From Leifsonia sp. PS1209 (GTDB taxonomy: Bacteria > Actinomycetota > Actinomycetes > Actinomycetales > Microbacteriaceae), in contig NZ_CP051154.1 of NCBI RefSeq assembly GCF_012317045.1, positions 2,852,001 to 2,916,000 on the forward strand: a DNA stretch of 64,000 nucleotides, in the 5' to 3' direction. The notes under the pieces are model-generated. The model was not told where the DNA came from. It did not search any database and saw only the letters and a program-made list of their open reading frames with translations. Both the position numbers and the translations under genes were made by a program. Shown in pieces: positions 1 to 9,709 of the stretch (positions within the stretch are counted from its first letter, which is position 1; the number at the start of each line of letters is the position of its first letter).

Positions 1-119
1 GTCTGGCGCACCGGCGCGCGGCGCACGGAACGGCGGGACGCGAGGTCGGAGGGTGCGGGGGTCGAGCTATTCGGGTTTACGGGGCGCTCTTCAGAGCCGG
101 GTGTACCTAATAGTGCCAA
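1..119 (-). CDS. 5' end of a leftward gene with a TTG start (product unknown, possibly exported)
   Basis: A frame opens at TTG (119-117) and stays open to the window edge, giving 39 codons that begin MALLGTPGSEERPVNPNSS. A strong Shine-Dalgarno AGGAGG (133-128) lies 8 nt upstream, which supports the rare TTG start. The visible part is hydrophilic, rich in Pro and Ser, and turns Arg-rich (RRSVRRAPVR) at the edge, as in cytoplasmic tails that precede a membrane segment. No domain is visible. An exported cell-wall hydrolase of the NlpC/P60 type is a guess from position and the long leader only. Confidence 0.55.
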   Translation of the reverse strand, partial: MALLGTPGSEERPVNPNSSTPAPSDLASRRSVRRAPVRQ

Positions 120-337
120 GGTTTGAACCTCCTGCGCTCCAACAGCACTAGGTAGCTGCCCCGTCCCGGATGCTTATAGCTTGGCTTCGCGAACCAGGAG
201 ACAGGAGTGGGGGGGTGGAGCGTCCCGGTTCGGGTCCTGTGGCCGGCTTCTGGCCCGTCGGACTCGTTAGAGACTACGGGACGACCCCCGCTTTGTCACA
301 TCCTTTTGCCGATATTTTAACAAGTCGGTAACGGAAA
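120..337 (-). promoter_or_regulatory. Long, probably structured leader before the TTG-start gene
   Basis: About 215 nt separate the dtxR stop from the TTG start with no convincing gene. Read leftward, the distal part has several short complementary blocks, for example CAGC/GCTG around TACCTAGT near 150, and a CAGCTACC stretch that loosely recalls the 3' end of c-di-AMP (ydaO) riboswitches. The conserved GGGGAACC-like and GGGGTGAATC-like blocks of that class were not found. I therefore call it only a candidate structured leader. It must also contain the promoter of the downstream gene. Confidence 0.3.
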
Positions 338-1027
338 TCAGGCCTCGACGAAGATGTGCGCTGCGAGTTCGTTCGGGAGTTCCAGCCCGTTCTCGTAGCC
401 GTCGATCTGCACGGCGACGTACGAGCCTGCCGGAGTGAATGTGCCGGTCGAGCCCGGAAAAACGCCGGCCTGCTTGAGCTGCAGCAGCAGTTCGGGGTCG
501 ACCTGGGCGGGCTCGCCGAGGCGCTTGATCCTGGCAGAAACCCCCGAACTGTTGCCCACGACGACATCCACGAGGTTGGTGAGGCCCTCGGTGGTGGGCG
601 ATTCGATGTCGCCCAGTTCGTCGAGGCCAGGGATGGGGTTGCCGTACGGGGACTCGGTCGGGTGCCCGAGCATGGTGAGCAGCTTACGCTCGACCTGCTC
701 GCTCATCACGTGCTCCCAGCGGCAGGCCTCTTCGTGCACGTACTCCCACTCGAGTTCGATCACGTCGCTGAGCAGGCGCTCGGCCAGGCGGTGCTTGCGC
801 ATCACGTGGACGGCCTTGCGGCGCCCGTCGTCGGTGAGTTCGAGGTGGCGGTCGCCGGAGACGACGACGAGGCCGTCCCGTTCCATGCGGCCGACGGTCT
901 GGGAGACGGTCGGGCCGGAGTGGCCGAGACGCTCCGAGATGCGCGCACGCAGCGGGACGATGTTGTCCTCTTCCAATTCCAGGATGGTGCGAAGGTACAT
1001 CTCGGTCGTATCGATCAGGTCGGTCAT
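338..1027 (-). CDS. dtxR: DtxR/IdeR-family iron-dependent transcriptional repressor
   Basis: 229 aa with the layout of corynebacterial DtxR: an N-terminal winged helix (MTDLIDTTEMYLRTILELEE, then SGPTVSQTVGRMERDGL), a metal-binding dimerisation domain with MRKHRLAERLL and HEEACRWEHVM, and a C-terminal SH3-like region. The His, Cys and Glu residues that form both metal sites in DtxR are present, which favours Fe2+ sensing over a MntR role. The start is the ATG at 1027, behind GGAGG with a 4-5 nt spacer; an upstream in-frame start at 1048 lacks such a site. With Fe2+ bound it should repress iron uptake genes. A matching iron box lies before the siderophore-interacting protein gene at 48228. Confidence 0.93.
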   Translation of the reverse strand: MTDLIDTTEMYLRTILELEEDNIVPLRARISERLGHSGPTVSQTVGRMERDGLVVVSGDRHLELTDDGRRKAVHVMRKHRLAERLLSDVIELEWEYVHEEACRWEHVMSEQVERKLLTMLGHPTESPYGNPIPGLDELGDIESPTTEGLTNLVDVVVGNSSGVSARIKRLGEPAQVDPELLLQLKQAGVFPGSTGTFTPAGSYVAVQIDGYENGLELPNELAAHIFVEA

Positions 1028-1138
1028 CAACCCTCCAGCTGTTGTCACGCGTATGTCCAGTAGAGCCTACTTGGTGCCGGTGACAGCGGGCTGTAGCCAC
1101 GGCAGGAGTCGACCGACAGGGGTTCCAACAGCCAATAG

Positions 1139-2263
<1,125 letters not shown>

Positions 2264-2275
2264 GCGGCAGACACC

Positions 2276-2509
2276 GTGCGCCTCTGGCTCCGCGACGACG
2301 AGCGACGGCCTGATCCTGTCCCCGTGAAGACGGACGACAGGAAGGCCGTGCTCGTCGGGCTAGGCCTGTGGCTGGTCGCCCTCGTCGTGACGCTGGTCTT
2401 CTTCCGTCAGCTGAGCGCCTCCGGAGACGGCTGGTGGCTCTGGACCGTCATTGTCGGTCTCGGCCTCGGCCTCGTCGGCCTCGGATACCTCAGCGTCAAA
2501 CGCCGCTGA
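2276..2509 (+). CDS. DUF2530 small membrane protein
   Basis: 77 aa from a GTG start, 12 nt after serC, so probably co-transcribed. The first 20 residues are charged. Two hydrophobic helices follow (about 25-44 and 53-72), separated by a short SASGDGWW loop, and the tail ends SVKRR. Size, topology and position next to serC match the actinobacterial DUF2530 family, whose function is unknown. The last 150 nt overlap, tail to tail, the 3' end of the DUF3027 gene on the other strand. Confidence 0.75.
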   Translation: MRLWLRDDERRPDPVPVKTDDRKAVLVGLGLWLVALVVTLVFFRQLSASGDGWWLWTVIVGLGLGLVGLGYLSVKRR

Positions 2510-3151
2510 GTCGTCGTCGATGTCTGAGTCGTCGGAGTCGTCCGCGTCGTCGTACGACTCGTCCGCGCTCTCGATGTCGACGCCGTCGAGGTCGTCCGGG
2601 TGCAGGTCGTGCACGTCGTGCTCGCCGTCCTCGCCGTCCTCGTCCTCGTCTTCGAAGTCGTCGTCCGTCTCGTCGTCGTCGTCGACGTCGAGCTCGTCGT
2701 CCGCCTCGTCATCGTCGTCGCCCGCGTCGGCCTCCGCCGCAGCGATGGCCTCCTGGGACGCCTGGTACTCCGCGAGCCGCTCCGACCACGGCACCCAGTC
2801 CGGCGCCAGCAGGGCGCGCTCGCCCGGCATCAGCTCCGCCTCGAGCACGCTCGGTGCGGACTCGTCGTCGATGCGCGACAGAGTGACCGTCCAGTGCCAG
2901 CCCGGATACCCGGACATGGTGCACTCGAACAGCAGGGAGAGCACGTGCTCCCCCTCCACGATGTGGCCGGCGGGCGCGCCGATGGTGGCCGCCGGCGTGA
3001 TCTCCTTCAGCGCATCCAGCGCCTGGGCGACGGATGCGAGGAGCACGTCGTCCGGGACGGTCCAGACGGGAGCGTCCTCGACCGGCGCCGACGCGGCCTC
3101 CGAAGACTCGGTGGTCGCGTCGACGTCCGTCTCGTTCTCGGTGTCAGGCAT
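2360..3151 (-). CDS. DUF3027 protein with a very acidic C-terminal half
   Basis: 263 aa from the ATG at 3151. Residues about 25-125 form the recognisable folded DUF3027-like part (VPDDVLLASVAQALDALKEI, then GYPGWHWTVTLSRID and LAPDWVPWSERL). Residues about 130-225 are almost entirely Asp/Glu/Ser (runs such as DDDDEADDELDV) and should be disordered. Its ATG lies upstream of the stop of the cold-shock gene (8-nt overlap), so the two are translationally coupled. The family is typical of Actinobacteria and has no known function. The final 50 codons overlap the DUF2530 gene in antisense, so the exact C-terminus is less certain. Confidence 0.8.
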   Translation of the reverse strand: MPDTENETDVDATTESSEAASAPVEDAPVWTVPDDVLLASVAQALDALKEITPAATIGAPAGHIVEGEHVLSLLFECTMSGYPGWHWTVTLSRIDDESAPSVLEAELMPGERALLAPDWVPWSERLAEYQASQEAIAAAEADAGDDDDEADDELDVDDDDETDDDFEDEDEDGEDGEHDVHDLHPDDLDGVDIESADESYDDADDSDDSDIDDDSAAFDAEVSEADEAEAETDNDGPEPPAVSGGAQLTEEDQRHDEGDQPQA

Positions 3152-3524
3152 CCAGGTCGTCCGCAACCCGGCGCAGCACGGCGGCGATCTTCGCGCCGTG
3201 CGCCTTGTCCGGGTACTTGCCCCGCTTGAGGTTCGCGCCGATGCCGTCGAGCAGCTTCACGAGGTCTTCGACGATGATCGCCATGTCGTCCGCCGACTTG
3301 CGGCTCATCTTCACGAGGCTGGGCGGGGCGTCGAGGACGCGCACCGACAGTGCCTGGGCGCCGCGCTTGCCGTCGGCGATGCCGAACTCGAGGCGGGTTC
3401 CCGCTTTCACGACGGCACCTGCCGGCAGGGCGGAGGCGTGCAGGAAGACTTCTTGGCCGTCATCGGAGCTGATGAAGCCGAAGCCTTTCTCGTCGTCGTA
3501 GAACTTGACCTTGCCGGTTGGCAT
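3144..3524 (-). CDS. Cold-shock domain protein with C-terminal helical extension
   Basis: 126 aa. Residues 1-65 are a CspA-type OB fold with both RNA-binding motifs (KGFGFISSDD and VFLHAS). The remaining 60 residues (MSRKSADDMAIIVEDLVKLLDGIG...) form a charged helical extension absent from 67-70 aa cold-shock proteins. It should bind single-stranded RNA or DNA. The start has GAGG five nt upstream. The gene leads a two-gene operon with DUF3027. The family is secure; the role of the extension is unknown. Confidence 0.88.
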   Translation of the reverse strand: MPTGKVKFYDDEKGFGFISSDDGQEVFLHASALPAGAVVKAGTRLEFGIADGKRGAQALSVRVLDAPPSLVKMSRKSADDMAIIVEDLVKLLDGIGANLKRGKYPDKAHGAKIAAVLRRVADDLDA

Positions 3525-3580
3525 GGGAACCTCATTTCACATGGGGGATCGTATGACCAACCTCAATTATCCTTGATTTC

Positions 3581-3868
3581 GTGACCCAGCAGACCCCACA
3601 GGCGGCAAGCCGCCTCCAGCGCATCCTGTCGTACATCATTGCGGCACTCGTGATCATCTCTTTGGTCTGCATCGCAGCCGTCCTGATCGGCTCCGCTCTC
3701 GGCGGAATGCCGGAGCAGGGTTCCGGCCAGGGCATCTGGCCCGTGGTGTTCGTCCTGCCGATGATCGGCCTGTCCGTCTCGTTCGTGCTGGTGATCGTGC
3801 TCATCGTCATCACCGGGCGCCAGCGCAGCAAAGCGGCGAAGGCTGCGACCCGCACGGACAAGCGGTAG
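3581..3868 (+). CDS. Small two-helix membrane protein, unknown function
   Basis: 95 aa from a GTG start with two clear membrane segments (about 16-40, IIAALVIISLVCIAAVLIGS; and about 53-78), a short Gly/Pro loop between them, and a basic tail (GRQRSKAAKAATRTDKR). No family is recognised. The GTG has no Shine-Dalgarno; a -10-like TATCCT (3568-3573) ends 7 nt before it, so the message is probably leaderless. It is divergent from the cold-shock gene and 31 nt upstream of the helicase pair. Confidence 0.65.
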   Translation: MTQQTPQAASRLQRILSYIIAALVIISLVCIAAVLIGSALGGMPEQGSGQGIWPVVFVLPMIGLSVSFVLVIVLIVITGRQRSKAAKAATRTDKR

Positions 3869-3899
3869 GCCGGCGGACGGCAGGGCTGGACCAGCGCCC

Positions 3900-5762
3900 A
3901 TGACGAACACGCTCGCCCTGGCAGCTCGCCTGCGGGCGATGCCGGACGAGTCCATCGTCCGCGTCCTGCGCGAGCGGACCATCCGCCGCGCGGGCGTCTC
4001 CGACTTCTTCGACCTCGCAGACGCCCTCCTCGACCGGGACTCCGTGCAGCGCGCGCTGTCCGGGCTCGACCGCACGAGGCTGGCCGTCCTGGTGACGCTC
4101 GGTCGCGCATCCACCCCGATGGATGCGTCCCAGGTCGCTGCAGCGCTCTCCGGCGCAGCCGCCACCCCCGGCATCGACGTCGATGCCGCCCAGGAGGCGC
4201 TGGACGCCGTCTCCGGCCTCATCCTCGCCCATCCGGACTCCGGCGCGTTCTCGGCGTACGAGGCCGTCACGGCGCAGCTGGCCGCCTGGCCCGGCCTCGG
4301 CCTGCCGTCACCGGATGCGCTCCTCGCCGAGCCGGCGCCGCCCGCGCTGGCCGCCGTCCCGGACACCGAGCGCCGGTTCACGGACCGGCTGGCCGCCGAG
4401 CGCGCCTTCGACGCCGTCACCGCCGTCTCCGAGCTGATCGCCGAACTCTTCCGCGAGGGCGCGCGCGAGCTGCAGAAGGGCGGCCTCGCCCTGCCGGCGA
4501 GCAAGCGCATCGCCGGGGCCCTGGCCGTGGACGTGTCCGTGGTCCCCACCGTGTTCTCCGTCGCATCCCGCGCCGGCCTCGTCGCGCTGGAGGACGCCGT
4601 CTGGCTGCCGACGGAGGCCGCGACCGACTGGCAGCACTCCCCCACCGCCGACCGCTGGCGCGCCCTCGCCGCCGCGTGGCAGGATGCCCTGCCCGACGAC
4701 CTGCGCCGCATCCTCTCCGGACGCAGCAGGGCGGCCTGGGGCGAGAGCCTGCGCGAGTACGTCGCCTGGCTGTACCCCGCCGGCCGCGAGCTGGCCGAGG
4801 AGCGGGTCGCGGCGTACACGCGCGACGCGGAGTGGCTCGGCGTGACAGCGCACCAGGCGCCGAGCAGCGCCGGTTGCGCCCTGGTCGAGGACGGCCCGGA
4901 TGCCGCGGCCGACACTGTGCGCGAGCTGTTCCCCGCCGAAGTGGACAAGGTCTACCTGCAGCACGACCTCACCATCGTCGCCCCCGGCCCGCTCGAACCG
5001 GCCATCGACGGACGGCTGCGCGGCATGGCCGACGTCGAGAGCAGGGCGCTCGCATCCACGTTCCGGGTGTCGGCCGCCACCATCGACCGCGCGATCACCG
5101 CGGGTGAGACGGCAGAGAGCATCCACGCGTTCCTCGCCGAGATCTCGCTGACCGGGGTGCCCCAGCCGCTCGACTACCTGGTGCGGGATGCGGCCGAACG
5201 GTACGGCCGCGTGCGCGTGCGCTCCCTCGGCGACGACGGGCGGATGCGGTCGGCGGTGGTCTCGTCCGATGCGACGCTGCTGACCACCATCCAGGTCGAC
5301 CAGTCGCTCAGCGCGCTCGGGCTCGTCCGGGCGGCGGAGGACAGGCTGGAGAGCCGGTTCGCCCGGGATGTGGTGTTCTGGGCGATCAGCGACGCCCGGT
5401 ATCCGGTGGCCGCGGAGGACGCGGACGGGAACGTGGAGGCGCTGCGCCGGCAGAGGGTCGCGCATCCCCGGGCCGTCGAGCGCGCCGACCAGGAGGCGGC
5501 ACTCGTCGCCCGCCTGCGCGAGGCGGACGACACCGCCGACGAGAGTACGGGAGAGCAGTGGCTGACCCGGCAGCTCGACCTGGCCATCCGGGGCAGGCAA
5601 CTGGTGGTGGTCGAGGTGACGATGCCCGACGGCCGCGTGGTGGACTACCTGCTGGAGCCGACCGGCGTGGGCGGCGGGCGCCTCCGCGGCCGCGACCGCG
5701 CCGCGGACATCGAGCGCACGCTCCCCCTCTCCAGCGTCACCGGCCTCCGCCCCGCAGACTGA
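3900..5762 (+). CDS. Helicase-associated domain protein, partner of the XPB helicase
   Basis: 620 aa, large and mostly helical, with no Walker A motif and so no helicase activity of its own. The central part has winged-helix-like stretches (ELQKGGLALPASKRIAGAL) and LQHDLTIVAPGPLEP, typical of the helicase-associated C-terminal domain found beside bacterial XPB genes. It lies 46 nt upstream of the XPB helicase gene on the same strand, as mycobacterial Rv0862c does beside Rv0861c. A role in nucleic-acid remodelling or repair together with XPB is inferred from context. The ATG start has no strong ribosome-binding site. Confidence 0.8.
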   Translation: MTNTLALAARLRAMPDESIVRVLRERTIRRAGVSDFFDLADALLDRDSVQRALSGLDRTRLAVLVTLGRASTPMDASQVAAALSGAAATPGIDVDAAQEALDAVSGLILAHPDSGAFSAYEAVTAQLAAWPGLGLPSPDALLAEPAPPALAAVPDTERRFTDRLAAERAFDAVTAVSELIAELFREGARELQKGGLALPASKRIAGALAVDVSVVPTVFSVASRAGLVALEDAVWLPTEAATDWQHSPTADRWRALAAAWQDALPDDLRRILSGRSRAAWGESLREYVAWLYPAGRELAEERVAAYTRDAEWLGVTAHQAPSSAGCALVEDGPDAAADTVRELFPAEVDKVYLQHDLTIVAPGPLEPAIDGRLRGMADVESRALASTFRVSAATIDRAITAGETAESIHAFLAEISLTGVPQPLDYLVRDAAERYGRVRVRSLGDDGRMRSAVVSSDATLLTTIQVDQSLSALGLVRAAEDRLESRFARDVVFWAISDARYPVAAEDADGNVEALRRQRVAHPRAVERADQEAALVARLREADDTADESTGEQWLTRQLDLAIRGRQLVVVEVTMPDGRVVDYLLEPTGVGGGRLRGRDRAADIERTLPLSSVTGLRPAD

Positions 5763-5808
5763 CCCAGCTGGGAAGGGCGCAAGGAAAGCGGGCGTAGACT
5801 CAGCGGTT

Positions 5809-7449
5809 ATGTCAGATGGCCCCCTGATCGTCCAGAGCGACCGCACCGTCCTGCTGGAGGTCGCGCATCCATCGGCCGAAGACGCACGGCACGACCTCGC
5901 CGTGTTCGCTGAGCTGGAACGCGCACCCGAGCACATCCACACGTACCGGATCACCCGCCTCGGGCTGTGGAACGCCCGCGCGGCCGGGCACACGGCAGAG
6001 GACATGCTCGGCACGCTGGAGCGGTACTCGAAGTTCCCCATCCCGCAGACCGTGTCCGTCGACATGGCGGAGACCGTCGCACGCTACGGCAGGCTCGTGA
6101 TCGAGCGCGACGACGACGGCGTGCTGCTGCTGCGCTCCACCGACCTGCCGGTGCTCACGGAGGTGGCCGGGGCGAAGCGGATCGCCCCGCTGCTGCTCGA
6201 ACGACGGGATGCGGACACCTTCGTGGTCGAGGCGTGGGCGCGCGGCCAGCTCAAGCAGGAGCTGGTGAAGCTCGGCTGGCCGGCAGAGGACCTCGCGGGA
6301 TACACGCCGGGCACCCCGCATCCGATCGACCTGCTGGAGGACGGCTGGAAGCTGCGCGACTACCAGCACAAGGCGGTCGACAACTTCTTCGACGGCGGGT
6401 CCGGCGTGGTCGTGCTGCCCTGCGGCGCGGGCAAGACGCTGGTCGGCGCCGGCGCGATGGCGACCGCGAAGACCACGACGCTCATCCTGGTCACCAACAC
6501 CGTGTCCGCCCGCCAGTGGCGCGACGAACTGCTCAAGCGCACCACGCTGACCGCCGAGGAGATCGGCGAATACTCGGGCCAGGTGAAGGAGGTCAAGCCG
6601 GTCACCATCGCCACCTACCAGATCCTCACGGCCAAGCGGAAAGGCGAGTACGCGCACCTCGCGCTGCTCGACGCGATGGACTGGGGCCTCGTGGTCTACG
6701 ACGAGGTGCACCTGCTGCCCGCCCCGGTGTTCAAGCTGACCGCCGAGCTGCAGGCCCGCCGCCGCCTCGGCCTCACGGCCACGCTGGTGCGCGAGGACGG
6801 CAGGGAGGGCGACGTGTTCAGCCTCATCGGCCCGAAGCGCTTCGACGCCCCGTGGAAGGAGATCGAGGCCCAGGGCTTCATCTCCCCCGCCGCCTGCTAC
6901 GAGGTGCGCATCGACCTGCCCGCCTCCGACCGCCTCAGCTACGCCGCTGCTGCCGACGACGAGCGCTACCGCCTCGCGGCCACGGCCCCCGCCAAACTGG
7001 ATGTGGTGCGCCAGCTGGTCGAGCGCCACAAGGGAGAGCGCATCCTGGTCATCGGCCAGTACCTCGACCAGATCGACGAACTGGCGGAGGCCCTGGATGC
7101 TCCGTCGCTCACGGGCGCGACCCCGGTGGACGAGCGCGAACGGCTCTACCAGGAGTTTCGCGAGGGCACGACGGAGGTGCTGGTGGTGAGCAAGGTCGCC
7201 AACTTCTCGGTCGACCTGCCCGAGGCGACGGTCGCCATCCAGGTGTCCGGTTCCTACGGCTCCCGCCAGGAGGAGGCGCAGCGCCTCGGGCGACTGCTGC
7301 GGCCGAAGGAGTCCGGCCTGTCCGCCAACTTCTACACGCTGGTGTCACGCGACACGGTCGACCAGGACTTCGCACAGAACCGGCAGCGATTCCTGGCGGA
7401 GCAGGGGTACTCATACACCATCCTGGATGCGCACGCGCTAGCGGCGTAA
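5809..7449 (+). CDS. XPB/ERCC3-type DNA repair helicase (SF2)
   Basis: 546 aa, the usual length of bacterial XPB. The N-terminal damage-recognition-like domain (to about 170) precedes the helicase core: Walker A VLPCGAGKT with Lys at about 209, DEVH at about 298-301, motif III GLTATL, and motif VI QRLGRLLRP. It should use ATP hydrolysis to translocate 3'-5' and unwind DNA; mycobacterial homologues do so in vitro, but their repair pathway is not settled. It ends 7 nt from the convergent subtilase gene with no terminator between them. Confidence 0.92.
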   Translation: MSDGPLIVQSDRTVLLEVAHPSAEDARHDLAVFAELERAPEHIHTYRITRLGLWNARAAGHTAEDMLGTLERYSKFPIPQTVSVDMAETVARYGRLVIERDDDGVLLLRSTDLPVLTEVAGAKRIAPLLLERRDADTFVVEAWARGQLKQELVKLGWPAEDLAGYTPGTPHPIDLLEDGWKLRDYQHKAVDNFFDGGSGVVVLPCGAGKTLVGAGAMATAKTTTLILVTNTVSARQWRDELLKRTTLTAEEIGEYSGQVKEVKPVTIATYQILTAKRKGEYAHLALLDAMDWGLVVYDEVHLLPAPVFKLTAELQARRRLGLTATLVREDGREGDVFSLIGPKRFDAPWKEIEAQGFISPAACYEVRIDLPASDRLSYAAAADDERYRLAATAPAKLDVVRQLVERHKGERILVIGQYLDQIDELAEALDAPSLTGATPVDERERLYQEFREGTTEVLVVSKVANFSVDLPEATVAIQVSGSYGSRQEEAQRLGRLLRPKESGLSANFYTLVSRDTVDQDFAQNRQRFLAEQGYSYTILDAHALAA

Positions 7450-7456
7450 GCGAATC

Positions 7457-9709
7457 CTAGGGGCAGGCCGCGAGCGCTGATATCCCGCCACCGAGCACGG
7501 TCGTCCCGCCCGCGAGAGTCACCGTCGTCACCCCCATACGGCTGATCGCGGCAAGCACCGGCTTCGGGATGCACGTCGATTCGGACAGGAACACCGGCGC
7601 CTTCCCCTTCGCCGCAACCGGCGCAGCGGAGAGCCCGTCGGGGAAGTTCAGACCGCTGACCAGGAAGGCTGTGGATGCGGTCGCGAACGCATCCAGGTTG
7701 ACGTTCGCCGAGGTCGTCCACCGCTCGGCGCCCGCCACTCTGGTCGTCGATGGAACTTTCGCCTTGACCGCTGCGAGGAATGAGTCCGGCAGGGCGGCTG
7801 TACCCCCGACGACGCGAGCGGATGTCGGTGCCAGTTTCGTGACAGACGCTGCAGTGGCCGAGTCGAGACTCAACCATCCCGCCGGGAGCAGGATGATCGG
7901 CGCCCCCTGGGCACCGGCTGCTCCTCCCGCGCTGATCGCATCCGGAAACGCGTCGCCGCTGGCGAAGTAGACCCGGCTCGCGGATGGGAAGGCGTCAGCC
8001 GCGATCTTCCGTGACGTCTCGTAGCGGTCGGCCCCGGAGATCCGTTTGACCGATCCTGCGTACGACTTGAGCGTTGTGACGACCGCATCCGAGACGGCGT
8101 TCGGACCACCGGCAACCACGATGGTCGACGGTTTCAAGCGCTTGAGCTCGGTCGTCGTCGCAGCGGGGAGGCCCCCACCTGTGGTCAGCAGCAGCGGGCC
8201 GCCCTTCTTCGCTGCGGCAGCTCCCGCGGCGAGAGCGTCCGGGAAGTTCTCGCCAGACGCGATGTAGACGGTGGGTGCGGTCGACGTGAAGCCCGCTTTG
8301 GAGATCGCGGCGGCCTGCTCGTAGCGGTCGGCACCGGCGATGCGCGTGACTTTGGGTTTGAGCGCGGCGGCGATGTTGATGACGGCCGCACCTACCGTGG
8401 CCGCACCGGCACGGCCGCCGGAAAGTGGCGTCCCGGTGGATTTCAGACGCGCGACGAGCTGGTCGACGCTGTGGGTCGTTCCGTACTTCTGGCGGAGGAC
8501 AGCGAAGGCGCCGGCGACCTGCGGTGCGGAGTAGGAGGTTCCCCACGCGGCCGCGGCGCTGTTGCCGCGCGCTCCAACCAAGAGGCAGTCACCACGATTG
8601 GCCGTGCACTCCTTGTCGCTGAGGCCCCCTCCCGACGGGGCGTAGAGCTGGGTGGACGGTGAGATGTTCGAGTAGCTCGTCGGCTGGGTCGGGGCGGTGA
8701 CCCTGGATGCGCCGACGCGGATGATGCTGTCTCCGCAGTTGAAGGTGCCGCGACCGGAAATCGTATCGTTCCCTGCCGCCATCACCACGGCGATTCCCTT
8801 GGACTTCAGCGCCTTGGCCGCATCATTGATCCTCACGCCGTCTGACGAGGGGGATGTCGGACACACTTGATTGTCAGGAAGCGCGGCACCGTGGGCGGAG
8901 ATCGTGACGACGGCGATGCGCCCGAGGTCGCTGCGCCCGGCAAGGGTGTTGTTGACGTAATTCAGCGCGTCCACGATGGATTGGCCCGGCCAGCCGACAT
9001 CTGAACCGGCTGTTGGCCCTGTAGCAGTGAGGGAGCCGGACCCTCCGCCGACTTTGAGAGCGATCAGTTTGGCGCCCGGCGCAGCTCCCGTGAAATGATA
9101 GCCATTCTTCGCGAGCGGCCTCCCGACCGCAGTGGACGCGGTAATGGCGCCGTGGAAATAGTGACAGAACGTCGAGCCCGTGTGGTCGATGCACGTGTTG
9201 CCCGGAGAATTCGACGGCCGAGAAGAACCTGGCGCATTCGAAAAGAAATACCGCGCGGCCGGATTCTCGGGGAGCGCGCGGGCGACCGTATTCGAGGTAT
9301 CGCACAGGTTGCCCTTCGAGTGGTTGGGCAGTCCGAAACACGCCTCGGACACAACGGCCCCCGCGATTGACTGAGTGGAAGCGTCGAAGGCGCCGTCGAT
9401 ATCGACGACGGTGTATCCGGATCCATCGAAGGTGGCACCCGTCCTGTCCGGATACTTACCGGCAGTGGTGCCACCGAGCAGCACCGGAACCGACGCGAAC
9501 AGGGGCGTCGCGGCATCGCCTCGCCCGTGCGGTTCGAGGAGGTCAAGATCGATCAGGTGCTCACCCTCGCGAGAATCGTATGGAGCAGCCGCTTCATCGG
9601 CGTCGGCATACGCAGAGGCAGGCATCGCGATAGTCGCTAGTACAACGACACCAACGCACGTGGCGATCGCGCATATCGCGCGTCCTCTATCGCGTGTCGT
9701 CCGTGTCAC
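7457..9709 (-). CDS. Secreted subtilisin-like (S8) protease with three cell-wall-binding repeats
   Basis: 750 aa from the GTG at 9709. A signal peptide (residues 1-34, ending PASAYA before DADEA) marks it as exported. An S8 subtilase domain spans about 70-450: Asp in TVVDIDGAFD (103/105), His in FHGAITAS (about 186), Asn in MAAGND (about 314), Ser in GTSYSAPQVAG (about 392). Three CWB2 repeats follow (about 455-750), each starting RIAGADRYE or RVAGAERW with an internal SGxNFPD motif; these bind cell-wall polymers. The GTG overlaps the stop of the upstream gene by 4 nt (GTGA), with GAGGGA 7 nt before it, so translation is coupled. A longer frame back to 9793 exists, but it would put 28 Arg-rich residues before the signal peptide. 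Base composition looks less GC-rich than the flanks. All catalytic residues seem present. Confidence 0.88.
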   Translation of the reverse strand: MTRTTRDRGRAICAIATCVGVVVLATIAMPASAYADADEAAAPYDSREGEHLIDLDLLEPHGRGDAATPLFASVPVLLGGTTAGKYPDRTGATFDGSGYTVVDIDGAFDASTQSIAGAVVSEACFGLPNHSKGNLCDTSNTVARALPENPAARYFFSNAPGSSRPSNSPGNTCIDHTGSTFCHYFHGAITASTAVGRPLAKNGYHFTGAAPGAKLIALKVGGGSGSLTATGPTAGSDVGWPGQSIVDALNYVNNTLAGRSDLGRIAVVTISAHGAALPDNQVCPTSPSSDGVRINDAAKALKSKGIAVVMAAGNDTISGRGTFNCGDSIIRVGASRVTAPTQPTSYSNISPSTQLYAPSGGGLSDKECTANRGDCLLVGARGNSAAAAWGTSYSAPQVAGAFAVLRQKYGTTHSVDQLVARLKSTGTPLSGGRAGAATVGAAVINIAAALKPKVTRIAGADRYEQAAAISKAGFTSTAPTVYIASGENFPDALAAGAAAAKKGGPLLLTTGGGLPAATTTELKRLKPSTIVVAGGPNAVSDAVVTTLKSYAGSVKRISGADRYETSRKIAADAFPSASRVYFASGDAFPDAISAGGAAGAQGAPIILLPAGWLSLDSATAASVTKLAPTSARVVGGTAALPDSFLAAVKAKVPSTTRVAGAERWTTSANVNLDAFATASTAFLVSGLNFPDGLSAAPVAAKGKAPVFLSESTCIPKPVLAAISRMGVTTVTLAGGTTVLGGGISALAACP

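Noticed and set aside
100..150. tRNA-like T-arm (GGTTCAAACC, minus strand)
   Set aside because: No acceptor stem, anticodon arm or CCA region pairs around it; the bases are the ribosome-binding site and start region of the TTG gene.
120..337. Firm c-di-AMP (ydaO) riboswitch call
   Set aside because: Only a CAGCTACC-like block matches; the other conserved blocks are missing, so it is listed only as a candidate leader.
2451..3584. Serine-rich frame antisense to the DUF3027 gene
   Set aside because: It mirrors the Asp/Glu codon repeats of DUF3027 and has no independent start or domain support.
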